Shown: piece after piece, positions 1 to 6,961 of the stretch
Numbering within the stretch: position 1 is the first letter of the stretch
Layout: each line of letters opens with the position of its first letter
Assembly (NCBI GenBank): GCA_964540725.1
Contig: CAZINU010000018.1
Coordinates: forward strand, 1-18,545
DNA length: 18,545 bases
Reading direction: 5' to 3'
From: JANJWP01 sp964540725
Lineage (GTDB): Bacteria > Patescibacteriota > Gracilibacteria > BD1-5 > UBA2023
Made by a program: the position numbers and the translations under genes
The notes under the pieces: model-generated
Database searches by the model: none
What the model saw: only the letters and a program-made list of their open reading frames with translations
Told to the model about the DNA's origin: nothing

Positions 1-77
1 GGTTTTTTGAAAACCCGATAACGCGCTTCGGTCCTAACGATGACGAATCCCTTCTTTTCGAGCCTTCCGTAGGGCAT
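1..77 (-). CDS. possible partial CDS running off the left edge
   Basis: On the minus strand an open frame runs from just after the prepilin gene's TAA to the window edge. Its first ATG is at 77, giving MPYGRLEKKGFVIVRTEARY and then RVFKK. Composition is protein-like, with alternating charged and hydrophobic residues. The competing frame starting at the ATG that overlaps the prepilin stop gives an arginine-rich peptide ending in TAG after 27 codons, and looks non-coding. No family is recognised from about 25 residues. The open frame also extends back to 125, so an earlier non-ATG start is possible. Confidence 0.3.
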   Translation of the reverse strand, partial: MPYGRLEKKGFVIVRTEARYRVFKK

Positions 78-125
78 CTCGGCGTCGTCGGGAGTATGCG
101 TTTCGATAGCCAGAATTTTCCGGCA

Positions 126-1676
126 TTACGGATTTTTCAAACACCGGACGGAGAGGCCGTACGTCTGATAGGTCGTACTGACGGCATAGAGTCCGCCCTC
201 GTCGTCAAAGGAGGTTTTCAGTACTTGCGAGCCGTTCGGCGACGACATCCAGAGGTTTCCGAACGCGCCGGCCGAACCATGGGTGCCGTCCAATCCCCGG
301 GATCCCGGGAGCGGAATCTTCAAGGCTGTCCGGATCGAATCGTCGCTTTCGTCATTCGTACAACTGAGCGCGCCCCCGGAGAGATTGTCGACGGCCATGC
401 ACCATTCGTATGCCGTCGGAACGTGGTATCCGTTCTGGCAAGGGCCTTGCATCAAGGTTTGGTTGGCGGCGGATCGGGTGGCGAATTCCCCGGTCGTATC
501 GTCGGTTCCGATGCCGCCCCATAGGTTCGAATTGGTCGTCGCGATCCAATCTCCGGTCGCAAGCGGATCGTCGGTAATGAATAGGGAATGTCCGACCGTC
601 GATGCGGTCGTGCCGGTCGGGGCTTTCGTTGTGGTGGTTGACGAGGACGTTACGTTGTCGTTCCGCCCCCATTGGAAGAAATATCCGTACCGGTCGGTCC
701 AGTCGGCCGTTCCGAACGTGACGGAGGTGACGGCCGCGGCGACGTCGGCGTTCGCGTACTTCGCTCCGACGTTGCAAGCGGCCCAGCGTTGTCCGTTGGA
801 AAGAATGATATCGTTCGTATCGCACCCAACGTACCGGACCGTATTGGGGGCGGAACAACTCGCGTCCGTTCCTCCGTCGACACCGGTACAGTTCCAGGTC
901 CAGGGGCTTGCGTTCGCTACCGCCGAAGCGATGCCGGCCGAACAGAGATTCGTTGCGGGCATGGTTGCCGAAGCCGTTCCGTCGGCCGCTCCGCACGCGC
1001 CGTTTACGGGCGTTCCGGAGGGCGTGCTTCCGGAATCCGCGCCGCCGGCAAGTTCCGGCGGAGCCCCCGCCACTCCTCCGTCGAACAGGGGAATTTCCGA
1101 TCCGCTCGAGCTTGCGATAATGCCGACGCTCGTTCCGGTAGAGGTTCCGATCGGGGGTACGGGATACGTTCCCTCGATGGCGACCGTTCCTGTTGCCGAC
1201 GTTTCGTCCATAACGACTCCGGCGACTTGGAAATACGGGCGTGATCGGACGATTCCCGAGGGGTACGTTTCGGTCCAGTCCATCGCCGCGATAAGGAAGC
1301 TCGATCCGTCGGCGTTTTGGAATTTCGATCCGTCCATGCGGAGTTCTCCAAAACCGGGAGTTCCGGCGGAATAATTCGTTCCAGGCGTTCCGTAGGCGCC
1401 GGGAACGAGCGTAACGCCCGAAAACGAGGCTCCGGAAAGAACGAGGCCCGGTTCGTAGGCGACGTACTTTCGGGATGAGACGTCATTGACGGCCGCTTCG
1501 GATTCGATGAACGACGAGAGCGATTTCAAATTCGTGCGAACCGCCGCTTTGGAGGCGGTGGAGGTGTATCCGGAAAGGGAGAGGAATCCGACGGCCGCTA
1601 AAATGGCGAGAATCGTTATGACCACGATGAGTTCGACGAGCGTGAAGGCTTTCCGATGGTGGACGATTTGGAGCAT
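126..1676 (-). CDS. prepilin-type surface protein with C-terminal FISUMP-like domain
   Basis: Predicted 516-residue exported protein with a type IV prepilin (class III) N-terminus. The leader MLQIVHHRKA is followed by FTLVELIVVITILAILAAVG, which carries the Glu at mature position 5 and the hydrophobic helix (residues 11-32). The residue before the cleavage site is Ala rather than the usual Gly. Residues 227-276 form a cysteine-containing module (GACG, LCSAG, WTWNC, GVDGG, CSAP). From about 280 to the end it resembles the FISUMP (Fibrobacter succinogenes major paralogous, TIGR02145) domain: GCDTNDIILSNGQRWAACNV, then GYHVPTAYEWCMAV, LPGSRG, LWMSS and a final VRCLKN. ATG 1676 is preferred over an upstream TTG because it gives a normal short leader. 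The stop is TAA. It is probably a minor pilin, pseudopilin or adhesin displayed at the cell surface. The family call comes from remembered motifs, not a search. Confidence 0.85.
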   Translation of the reverse strand: MLQIVHHRKAFTLVELIVVITILAILAAVGFLSLSGYTSTASKAAVRTNLKSLSSFIESEAAVNDVSSRKYVAYEPGLVLSGASFSGVTLVPGAYGTPGTNYSAGTPGFGELRMDGSKFQNADGSSFLIAAMDWTETYPSGIVRSRPYFQVAGVVMDETSATGTVAIEGTYPVPPIGTSTGTSVGIIASSSGSEIPLFDGGVAGAPPELAGGADSGSTPSGTPVNGACGAADGTASATMPATNLCSAGIASAVANASPWTWNCTGVDGGTDASCSAPNTVRYVGCDTNDIILSNGQRWAACNVGAKYANADVAAAVTSVTFGTADWTDRYGYFFQWGRNDNVTSSSTTTTKAPTGTTASTVGHSLFITDDPLATGDWIATTNSNLWGGIGTDDTTGEFATRSAANQTLMQGPCQNGYHVPTAYEWCMAVDNLSGGALSCTNDESDDSIRTALKIPLPGSRGLDGTHGSAGAFGNLWMSSPNGSQVLKTSFDDEGGLYAVSTTYQTYGLSVRCLKNP

Positions 1677-1740
1677 GGGAATAATTTGATCGGATATCTC
1701 TCGCGTCAAGTTTATTAAAAATAATTAAATATGCAAACGT

Positions 1741-1790
1741 TCGGCAAAACGCGTCGCAACGCTCCGGAGCGTTGCGACGCGTTTTGCCGA
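1741..1790. repeat. perfect 50-bp palindrome downstream of atpC
   Basis: The bases from 1741 (TCGGCAAAACGCG...) to 1790 (...CGCGTTTTGCCGA) are an exact inverted repeat with 25-bp arms and no spacer, centred on CTCC/GGAG. It lies 18 bp past the atpC stop and before the prepilin gene, both minus strand. On the minus strand it is followed by an AT-rich stretch but no uninterrupted T tract. It could be the end-of-operon terminator or RNA stabiliser, a dimeric protein site, or a mobile palindromic repeat. Confidence 0.85.
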
Positions 1791-1808
1791 TGGATGGAGG
1801 CGTTTCCG

Positions 1809-2222
1809 TTAGATCGTTCCTTCCGCGAGCTTTACCCGCATTTCTTCCTTCATGTATTCCTCCTCGAGCGCGATGAGGGAAGCCATGTCGGTCGTTCCGG
1901 AGGCACGGGCTTCCTTCAGGAGACGGGCAGCCTCTTCTTTCCGTTTCGCGGCGTCTTCGGCGTTCAGACCCTCTCCGTCCTCGACCAAATCGGCCAAGAC
2001 GGTCACTTCGGATCCGTCCGTCTCAAGGGCGCCTCCGCCGACTCCGAACCGGTGGTCGCGACCTTCGGCGCGTACGGTGAGAACGCCCGGCGAAAGCGCG
2101 GACATGAGCGGTTCGTGGCCGGGAAGAATCGTAACGATCCCCGCTTTGGTCGGAACCGTGACCGATTCGGCCGAGGCGGTTTCGAAGGCTTTTTTCGCGA
2201 TGGATACGAGAGAGAAACGCAT
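1809..2222 (-). CDS. atpC: F1Fo ATP synthase epsilon subunit
   Basis: This 137-residue protein is the central-stalk regulatory subunit of F1. The N-terminal beta-sandwich (about residues 1-88) carries VTVPTKAGIVTILPGHEPLM, then LSPGVLTV and EVTVLADLVEDGEGLN, all in the family order. The C-terminal part (about 89-137) is a charged alpha-helical hairpin (AAKRKEEAARLLKEA, LEEEYMKEEMRVKLAEG), the region that inhibits hydrolysis in bacterial epsilon. Length is normal. The stop is TAA. It is last in the cluster, separated from atpD by one unrelated gene. The start ATG at 2222 follows GAATCCC, with no Shine-Dalgarno. Confidence 0.95.
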   Translation of the reverse strand: MRFSLVSIAKKAFETASAESVTVPTKAGIVTILPGHEPLMSALSPGVLTVRAEGRDHRFGVGGGALETDGSEVTVLADLVEDGEGLNAEDAAKRKEEAARLLKEARASGTTDMASLIALEEEYMKEEMRVKLAEGTI

Positions 2223-2233
2223 GGGATTCGTGA

Positions 2234-2605
2234 TTACCGGAGGGCCGAATCGGCCCTTGTCCGAAAAATGGAGAGAAGCTCCTCTGGGTGGGAGGAAGGG
2301 ACGTGCGGTGGGAGAGGGGAGAATTCGATCGAATGAATCGCGACCGCAAGGGCGTCGAGCAGACTGTCCTTCCTTCCTTTTTCGTCGCGGGAAAGCCAGT
2401 CGGCATGGAGAATGCCTTCGCGAAGGATGTTCGATTCCCCGTGGAAGAGGTATTCGTGGAAGAGGTAGCAGTACTCCCGGTAACGGTTCATGAGAACGTC
2501 CATCGGGAGCCGCTCCCAGCCGGCGAGGTACGTTTTCCGTACGGTTTGCAAACAGTCGGGGATTCCGGAAGGGGGTTCTTTTCCGTTGGGCTTACTCGGT
2601 GGCAT
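2234..2605 (-). CDS. hypothetical protein between atpD and atpC
   Basis: A 123-residue protein I do not recognise. It fits tightly between atpD (23 bp) and atpC (11 bp) on the same strand, which suggests co-transcription. It starts MPPSKPNGKEPPSG and continues with a predicted helical, aromatic-rich middle (MNRYREYCYLFHEYLFHG, ILHADWLSRDEKGRKDSLLD) and a proline-rich segment (PLPPHVPSSHPEE) before SIFRTRADSALR. No signal peptide or membrane segment is visible. The frame stays open upstream into atpD, so the exact start is uncertain; ATG 2605 is the first ATG after the atpD stop. It ends in TAA. Membership of the ATP synthase complex cannot be inferred from position alone. Confidence 0.75.
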   Translation of the reverse strand: MPPSKPNGKEPPSGIPDCLQTVRKTYLAGWERLPMDVLMNRYREYCYLFHEYLFHGESNILREGILHADWLSRDEKGRKDSLLDALAVAIHSIEFSPLPPHVPSSHPEELLSIFRTRADSALR

Positions 2606-2628
2606 CGTTCGGACGTCGGTGAGATGGT

Positions 2629-4026
2629 TTACGCTGTGGCCTTTTCCTTTTCGAAGCTTTCGACGACCGCGTCGATCGATCCCTTGTACATGAAGTGGCG
2701 TTCCCCGATGTGGTCGAGTTCGCCCGAGACGATCATTTTGAATCCGCGGACGGTATCTTCGACCTTGACGTAGACGCCCGGATTTCCGGTGAACTGTTCG
2801 GCGACGAAGAACGGCTGGGAGAAAAAGCGTTGGATTTTTCGGGCGCGGGCGACCGTGAGCTTGTCTTCTTCGGAGAGTTCGTCCATTCCGAGGATGGCGA
2901 TGATATCCTGGAGCTCCTTGTAGCGCTGGAGGATTTTCTGGCAGGCGCGGGCCGTTTCGTAGTGTTCGTCGCCGACGATTTTCGGCGTAAGGACGGTCGA
3001 GGTGGAATCGAGGGGGTCGACGGCCGGATAGATTCCGAGTTCGGCAATGGAGCGGGCGAGGACCACCGTCGAGTCGAGGTGGGCGAAGGTGTTGGCCGGA
3101 GCGGGGTCGGTAAGGTCGTCGGCCGGAACGTAGACGGCTTGGACGGAGGTAATCGACCCGTTCTTGGTCGAGGCGATGCGTTCCTGGAGGGCTCCCATGT
3201 CGGTGGCGAGCGTCGGCTGGTACCCGACCGCGGACGGAATGCGTCCGAGGAGGGCGGAGATTTCGGAACCCGCTTGCGTGAAGCGGAAAATATTGTCGAC
3301 GAAGAGAAGGACGTCGCGCTTTTCCACGTCGCGGAAGTATTCGGCCATGGTAAGGCCGGTAAGGGCGACGCGGGCGCGCGGACCCGGGGCCTCGTTCATT
3401 TGCCCGAAGACCATCGCGGTCTTGTCGATAACGCCGGAATCCTTCATTTCGTGGTAGAGGTCGTTTCCTTCGCGGGTGCGTTCGCCGACTCCGGCGACGA
3501 CGGAGTATCCTCCGTGTTCCGACGCGATGTTGTGGATGAGCTCCTGCATGATGACGGTCTTTCCGACCCCGGCGCCGCCGAAGAGTCCGACCTTTCCTCC
3601 CTTGAGCATCGGACAAATGAGGTCGACGACCTTGATACCCGTTTCGAAAATTTCGGTCTTCGTGGAGAGTTCGGTAAACGCGGGGGCCGGGCGGTGGATG
3701 GGGAGCCGTTCTTTCGTTTTCGGAGCCGCGGCGTCGTCGATGGGGTTTCCGAGGACGTTGAACATGCGGCCGAGGACGCATTCGCCGACGGGAACGGAAA
3801 TGGGAGCTTCGGTCGCCGTGACGGCGAGACCGCGCTTCAGACCGTCGACCGGGTTCATGGCAATGGTGCGGACGACGCCGTCGCCGAGCTGCTGCTGGAC
3901 TTCGAGAACGACCTCGGCGTCGCCGTTTTTCACGACGAGCGCGTCGTAGACGGCGGGAACGTAGCCGCCTTCGAATTCGACGTCGATGACCACGCCGATA
4001 ATCTGTTTGATGACTCCCTGTTTCAT
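2629..4026 (-). CDS. atpD: F1Fo ATP synthase beta subunit
   Basis: Catalytic subunit of F1, 465 residues, in an alpha3-beta3 hexamer at the cytoplasmic face. Visible family motifs include the Walker A loop GGAGVGKTV, the catalytic glutamate in GVGERTREGNDLY, the phosphate-side ALTGLTMAEYFRD, the Walker B strand RDVLLFVDNIFRF, the segment LLGRIPSAVGYQPTLATDMG, and DELSEEDKLTVARARKIQRF containing the coupling DELSEED loop. ATG 4026 (MKQGVIKQIIGVVIDVEF) is chosen over the upstream extension because family proteins begin here. A strong terminator lies upstream (4063-4100), between the lipoprotein gene and atpD, so atpD probably begins a separate transcript with the hypothetical gene and atpC. The stop is TAA and there are no in-frame TGA codons. 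Confidence 0.98.
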   Translation of the reverse strand: MKQGVIKQIIGVVIDVEFEGGYVPAVYDALVVKNGDAEVVLEVQQQLGDGVVRTIAMNPVDGLKRGLAVTATEAPISVPVGECVLGRMFNVLGNPIDDAAAPKTKERLPIHRPAPAFTELSTKTEIFETGIKVVDLICPMLKGGKVGLFGGAGVGKTVIMQELIHNIASEHGGYSVVAGVGERTREGNDLYHEMKDSGVIDKTAMVFGQMNEAPGPRARVALTGLTMAEYFRDVEKRDVLLFVDNIFRFTQAGSEISALLGRIPSAVGYQPTLATDMGALQERIASTKNGSITSVQAVYVPADDLTDPAPANTFAHLDSTVVLARSIAELGIYPAVDPLDSTSTVLTPKIVGDEHYETARACQKILQRYKELQDIIAILGMDELSEEDKLTVARARKIQRFFSQPFFVAEQFTGNPGVYVKVEDTVRGFKMIVSGELDHIGERHFMYKGSIDAVVESFEKEKATA

Positions 4027-4062
4027 GGAACTCGATGGTAGAAGAAAATGCCGCCGCATTTT

Positions 4063-4100
4063 AAAGAAAAAAACCGTTTTTCCAAACGGTTTTTTTCTTT
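4063..4100 (-). terminator. intrinsic terminator, 17-bp perfect arms, probably bidirectional
   Basis: AAAGAAAAAAACCGTTT at 4063-4079 pairs perfectly with AAACGGTTTTTTTCTTT at 4084-4100 around a 4-nt loop. The A and T tracts make it functional in either direction. It lies 28 bp past the stop of the minus-strand lipoprotein gene and 36 bp before the atpD start, so it should end the lipoprotein transcript and separate atpD from the upstream genes. Confidence 0.9.
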
Positions 4101-4128
4101 TCTCGAAGCGGTCTTTCGACCTGGACGA

Positions 4129-4628
4129 TTACTGTGCGGCGGCCGGGGCGGCGACGTCGGTAGCCGGAGCGGCCATATCGGCGGCCGGAGCGGTCGCGCC
4201 GGTTGCGGCCGGAGCGGCCATATCGGCGGCCGGAGCGGTCGCGCCGGTTGCGGCCGGAGCGGCCATATCGGCGGCCGGAGCGGTCGCGCCGGTNNNNNNN
4301 NNNNNNNNNNNNNNNNNNNNNNNNNNNNNNNNNNNNNNNNNNNNNNNNNNNNNNNNNNNNNNNNNNNNNNNNNNNNNNNNNNNNNNNNNNNNNTCGCGCC
4401 GGTTGCGGCCGGAGCGGCCATATCGGCGGCCGGAGCGGTCGCGCCGGTGGCTTCGGTTACTACCGGGGCGGTGGCTTCGGTGCCGGTGGAGACTTCCGGA
4501 GAGAGGTCGACCTTCTGCATGATCGGCTTGTCAGCGCCGGTTGCGGGGGTGACTTCGTCCTGCTTGGCACCGCAGGAGGCGAGGAGGAGGGAAGCGGCGA
4601 CGGCGGCCGCGAGGGTCGTTTTCTTCAT
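4129..4628 (-). CDS. repeat-rich Ala/Pro lipoprotein, interrupted by an assembly gap
   Basis: Begins MKKTTLAAAVAASLLLASCG, a classical lipoprotein signal with lipobox LASC, so the mature protein should be lipid-anchored at Cys19. After a short linker (AKQDEVTPATGADKPIMQK and on to PEVSTGTEATAPVVTE) comes a tandem array of a 15-residue unit, ATGATAPAADMAAPA, encoded by nearly identical 45-bp repeats. The array is cut by 100 Ns, and the tail ends ATDVAAPAAAQ with TAA at 4129. The two flanks are not in the same frame across exactly 100 Ns, so the gap length is a placeholder and the copy number unknown. Low-complexity Ala/Pro/Thr repeats suggest an extended surface stalk or spacer; no catalytic domain is visible. 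It has its own promoter upstream and terminator downstream. Confidence 0.85.
4175..4442 (-). repeat. 45-bp tandem repeat array with internal N gap
   Basis: Identical or near-identical 45-bp units, recognisable by the repeated ATATCGGCGGCCGGAGCGG followed by TCGCGCCGGTTGCGG, flank a run of 100 N (4294-4393). Three unit starts are visible left of the gap and one right of it. Each unit is 15 codons, so the array can expand or contract without a frameshift. This is the probable reason the assembly broke here. Confidence 0.9.
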
Positions 4629-4664
4629 ATTCCGAAAGTAAGGGAAAGGGGATAATGCGCCGGG

Positions 4665-4693
4665 ATTGTAGTATCCTCCGGGGCTTTTTGCAA
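4665..4693 (-). promoter_or_regulatory. sigma70-type promoter for the lipoprotein gene
   Basis: On the minus strand a TTGCAA -35 (4688-4693) and a TACAAT -10 (4665-4670) are separated by 17 bp, about 36 bp upstream of the lipoprotein ATG at 4628. It resembles the TTGCGT/TACAAT promoter at the right edge. Confidence 0.6.
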
Positions 4694-4760
4694 ATTTTTT
4701 CGACGTTTCTTTCGAGAAATTGTCAAAATACCCCCAGTCGTTCCTCGGATTTTTCGAATT

Positions 4761-5168
4761 TTACCGCATGCCTTCGTCCATCGCGACGTTCGACAGGCGG
4801 TCGGCCTCCTTGTTTTTTTCGCGGGGAATATGGATGAAGGCGATCTTTCCGCCCCATTCGGAGACGATTCCCCGAATGCGTGCGTGAAGGGGTTTAAGCC
4901 CTTCGTTCTTCACTTTGTAATTTCCCGAAAGCTGTTCGATGACGAGCTTGGAGTCGGCGCGAAGCTCGATTTCGGTCGCTCCGAGCGCGATGGCCCGTTC
5001 GATGCCGAGGAGGGCGCCGGTGTATTCGGCGACGTTATTGGTCGTTTCGCCCAGATACTTGTACCGCCTTTCCACGGGGGTTCCGTCGGATTTCGAGATA
5101 TACACGCCGCACCCCGCGGGGCCGGGGTTTCCGCGGGCTCAACCGTCAGTGAATACGAGAAGTTTCAT
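4761..5168 (-). CDS. rnhA: ribonuclease HI with an in-frame TGA read as glycine
   Basis: 135-residue RNase HI, which cleaves the RNA strand of RNA-DNA hybrids. It begins MKLLVFTDG, then a TGA codon at 5139-5141 (residue 10), then ARGNPGPAGCGVYISKSDG. The family signature is FTDGGARGNPGPAG, so TGA sits exactly at the second, conserved glycine. The catalytic acidic residues are visible: Asp8 (FTDG), Glu in NNVAEYTGALLG, Asp in LRADSKLVIEQLSG, and Asp in EKNKEADRLSNVA. Length and motif order match the short single-domain family. Under the standard code it would lose its first active-site Asp. The start is 2 bp after the stop of the upstream kinase, so the two are coupled. The stop is TAA. Confidence 0.95.
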
Positions 5169-5170
5169 GG

Positions 5171-5686
5171 TTATCGGGAAAAAAGGGCGCGCACCGTACC
5201 GGCGAGTTCGTCGGCGCTTCCGGAGTTGTCGACCGTCACGGCGTTTTCCGAGGGGTCCGGAACTTGGAACGACGCTTTCAGCATCCGGTAGATTTCGAAA
5301 TCCGCGTCGCTGGAATCGCCCGTGCGCCCGGACAACCTCCGTTCGATGGCGGCTTCGTCGTCGCAACGGACGTAAACCGCTGCGAAGGCGTATCCGGCCC
5401 GCTTGGCCAGCGCTTCGGCTTCGCCCCGTCGGCGCCGGTGTCAGAAGACCGCGTCCCAAACCACCGTTTTTCCGTCCGACATCCCCGTTTCGGCCCGCCG
5501 AACGCATTCTTCCCATACCGCGCGGGAAGTTTCCCGATCGTAGCGGGGGAGGGGGAAGAGCTCCTTCCGAACGTCGTCGGCGCAAATCCGGACGGTTCGT
5601 TCCGGTCAGAAAACGTCCACGAGAAGCCTGGCGACCGTCGTCTTCCCGCTTCACGGGAGGCCGAATACGATGCGGAGGGTTTTCAT
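5171..5686 (-). CDS. P-loop (AAA_33-like) small-molecule kinase with three TGA-glycine codons
   Basis: 171 residues once TGA is read as Gly at residues 12 (5651-5653), 27 (5606-5608) and 82 (5441-5443). The N-terminus becomes MKTLRIVFGLPGSGKTTVA, a textbook Walker A motif in which the TGA supplies a P-loop glycine. ADDVRKELF and TVVWDAVFGHRRRR fit the DxxR and Walker-B-like elements of predicted kinases of the COG0645/AAA_33 type. AAVYVRCDDEAAIERRLSGR resembles the lid and specificity region. The substrate is not predictable; such kinases phosphorylate sugars, nucleosides, RNA ends or antibiotics. It lies 16 bp after atpG and 2 bp before rnhA on the same strand, so it is probably part of the ATP synthase transcript. 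The stop is TAA. No intact frame exists under the standard code. Confidence 0.88.
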
Positions 5687-5702
5687 GGACGTTTTTAGGA
5701 GA

Positions 5703-6593
5703 CTATTCCTTCATGCTCTCGACTCCCGAGACGATCTCGGAAACCTCTTTCGTAATGGCCGCCTGGCGGGCCTTGTTGTACGAGAGGGTGAGGAGCGAAG
5801 CCTTCTTGGCGGCGCTGTCTTTCGCGTTCTTCATGGCGACCATGCGGGCGGCGTGTTCGGAAGCCTTGGCTTCGAGCAGGTGTTCGTAGGCCATGAGGTC
5901 GAGCACGAGCGGAACGGTTTCGTCCATGACGGTCGTACGCCCCGGTTCGATTTCGTAGCCGCCGGCCGGCGCGGCGTCTTCGGAATTTCCGACGCCGATA
6001 TCGGCGAGGAATGCGACGAGCGCTTCCGGTTCGATGGGGAGGAGCGCCTTGCGGACGGATTTTTGGGTAATGGCGGAAACGTAGTGGCCGTATACCATCC
6101 ATACCGCGTCGTAGCGCCCGAGGCGATATTCGTTCTGAACGAACCGGGAAACGGCCTTCGCCTCCGAAATCGCGACGTTATCTTTGACGGTGTCGGAATA
6201 GTCGGCCACGAGGGGGCTGCCGGTGCGGAGAACGAATTCGCGGGCACGCTTTCCGACCGTAACGAATTCGAACGAAACGCCCGGTTTCGAACGGACGAGC
6301 GCGAGGGTTTCCTTGAATCCGCCGATATTGTACGCGCCGCAGAGCCCCTTGTTCGAGGACACGAGCATGACGAGTTCCTTTCCGGTCTTGGCGCGGTCGG
6401 TTTCGGCGAAGAATCCTCCGCCCGAAAGCGCCTTCAGGACCTTCATCGCCTGAATGGCGAAGGGGCGCGACGAAAGGACGGCTTCCTGGGCCTTCCGCAT
6501 TTTGACCGTGGAGATGAGTTCCATGGCCTTGGTGATCTTGCCGGTGTTTTTTACCGACTTGATGCGCGATTTGATCTCTTTTCCGGAGGGCAT
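5703..6593 (-). CDS. atpG: F1Fo ATP synthase gamma subunit
   Basis: Central rotor shaft of F1, 296 residues, a normal family length. The N-terminal helix reads KEIKSRIKSVKNTGKITKAM followed by ELISTVKMRKAQ, and the C-terminal helix reads LLTLSYNKARQAAITKEVSE and then IVSGVESMKE; these two form the coiled-coil shaft. The Rossmann-like middle contains LVMLVSSNKGLCGAYN, the usual conserved block. The stop is TAG. Here atpG follows a small membrane protein gene rather than atpA directly, and is followed by kinase and rnhA genes rather than atpD. Confidence 0.97.
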   Translation of the reverse strand: MPSGKEIKSRIKSVKNTGKITKAMELISTVKMRKAQEAVLSSRPFAIQAMKVLKALSGGGFFAETDRAKTGKELVMLVSSNKGLCGAYNIGGFKETLALVRSKPGVSFEFVTVGKRAREFVLRTGSPLVADYSDTVKDNVAISEAKAVSRFVQNEYRLGRYDAVWMVYGHYVSAITQKSVRKALLPIEPEALVAFLADIGVGNSEDAAPAGGYEIEPGRTTVMDETVPLVLDLMAYEHLLEAKASEHAARMVAMKNAKDSAAKKASLLTLSYNKARQAAITKEVSEIVSGVESMKE

Positions 6594-6609
6594 TGGAAAT
6601 GGTTGTGAA

Positions 6610-6951
6610 TTATCCGATTTCGATACAGACGATACCGATGACGGCCATCGTGATTCCGATGAATTGCAAGGCGCTGATTTTTTCTCCGAAATACCAGACT
6701 TGGGCCAATATGAGCGTTACGGCATTAACGGCTACGAAGATGGCATTGGCCGTGGCAACCCCTTTCAATTTGAAGGCTTGGGCCAGAAAAAGGATTCCGA
6801 TGATGTAAACCCCCAGGCTGACCCCGAATATTCCGGAAAACATCCCCACATCCTTGTCGGCCCATTTTTTTAGGAGAATATCACCGCCCGTCGCGAGTAT
6901 TCCGCCGACGATAAGAAGGGTGATAGGGGATGTGAGCAGGTATTGGGACAT
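6610..6951 (-). CDS. small four-helix membrane protein, SMR/EamA-like, inside the ATP synthase cluster
   Basis: 113 residues with four hydrophobic segments, at about 7-22 (SPITLLIVGGILATGG), 36-58 (GMFSGIFGVSLGVYIIGILF), 66-85 (GVATANAIFVAVNAVTLILA) and 93-112 (SALQFIGITMAVIGIVCIEI). The loop YFGEKISALQFIGI and the closing helix follow the pattern of half-size drug/metabolite transporters (SMR/EamA superfamily), which act as dimers. The EmrE-type membrane glutamate is not obvious; an Asp in TGGDILLKKWADK is the only charged residue near the first helix. It lies 10 bp after atpA and 16 bp before atpG, so it is surely co-transcribed. The substrate is unknown. The stop is TAA. Confidence 0.85.
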   Translation of the reverse strand: MSQYLLTSPITLLIVGGILATGGDILLKKWADKDVGMFSGIFGVSLGVYIIGILFLAQAFKLKGVATANAIFVAVNAVTLILAQVWYFGEKISALQFIGITMAVIGIVCIEIG

Positions 6952-6961
6952 GGTTTGCCGA

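Noticed and set aside
1681..1709. TTGACG/AATTAT promoter before the prepilin gene
   Set aside because: The -10 would end only 4 bp before the ATG, leaving no room for a transcription start upstream; an AT-rich stretch further up (1715-1735) may hold the true promoter but has no clear match.
2695..4041. Long plus-strand open frame (448 codons) opposite atpD
   Set aside because: It is the antisense of a certain ATP synthase gene. GC-rich DNA keeps such frames open, and the sequence is Asp/Glu/Gly/Val-biased without motifs.
4175..4442. CRISPR array in the repeat region
   Set aside because: The units are head-to-tail without unique spacers and translate in frame as a protein repeat.
4698..4726. 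Perfect TTGACA upstream of the lipoprotein gene
   Set aside because: No -10 at 16-18 bp; the TTGCAA/TACAAT pair closer to the gene is better.
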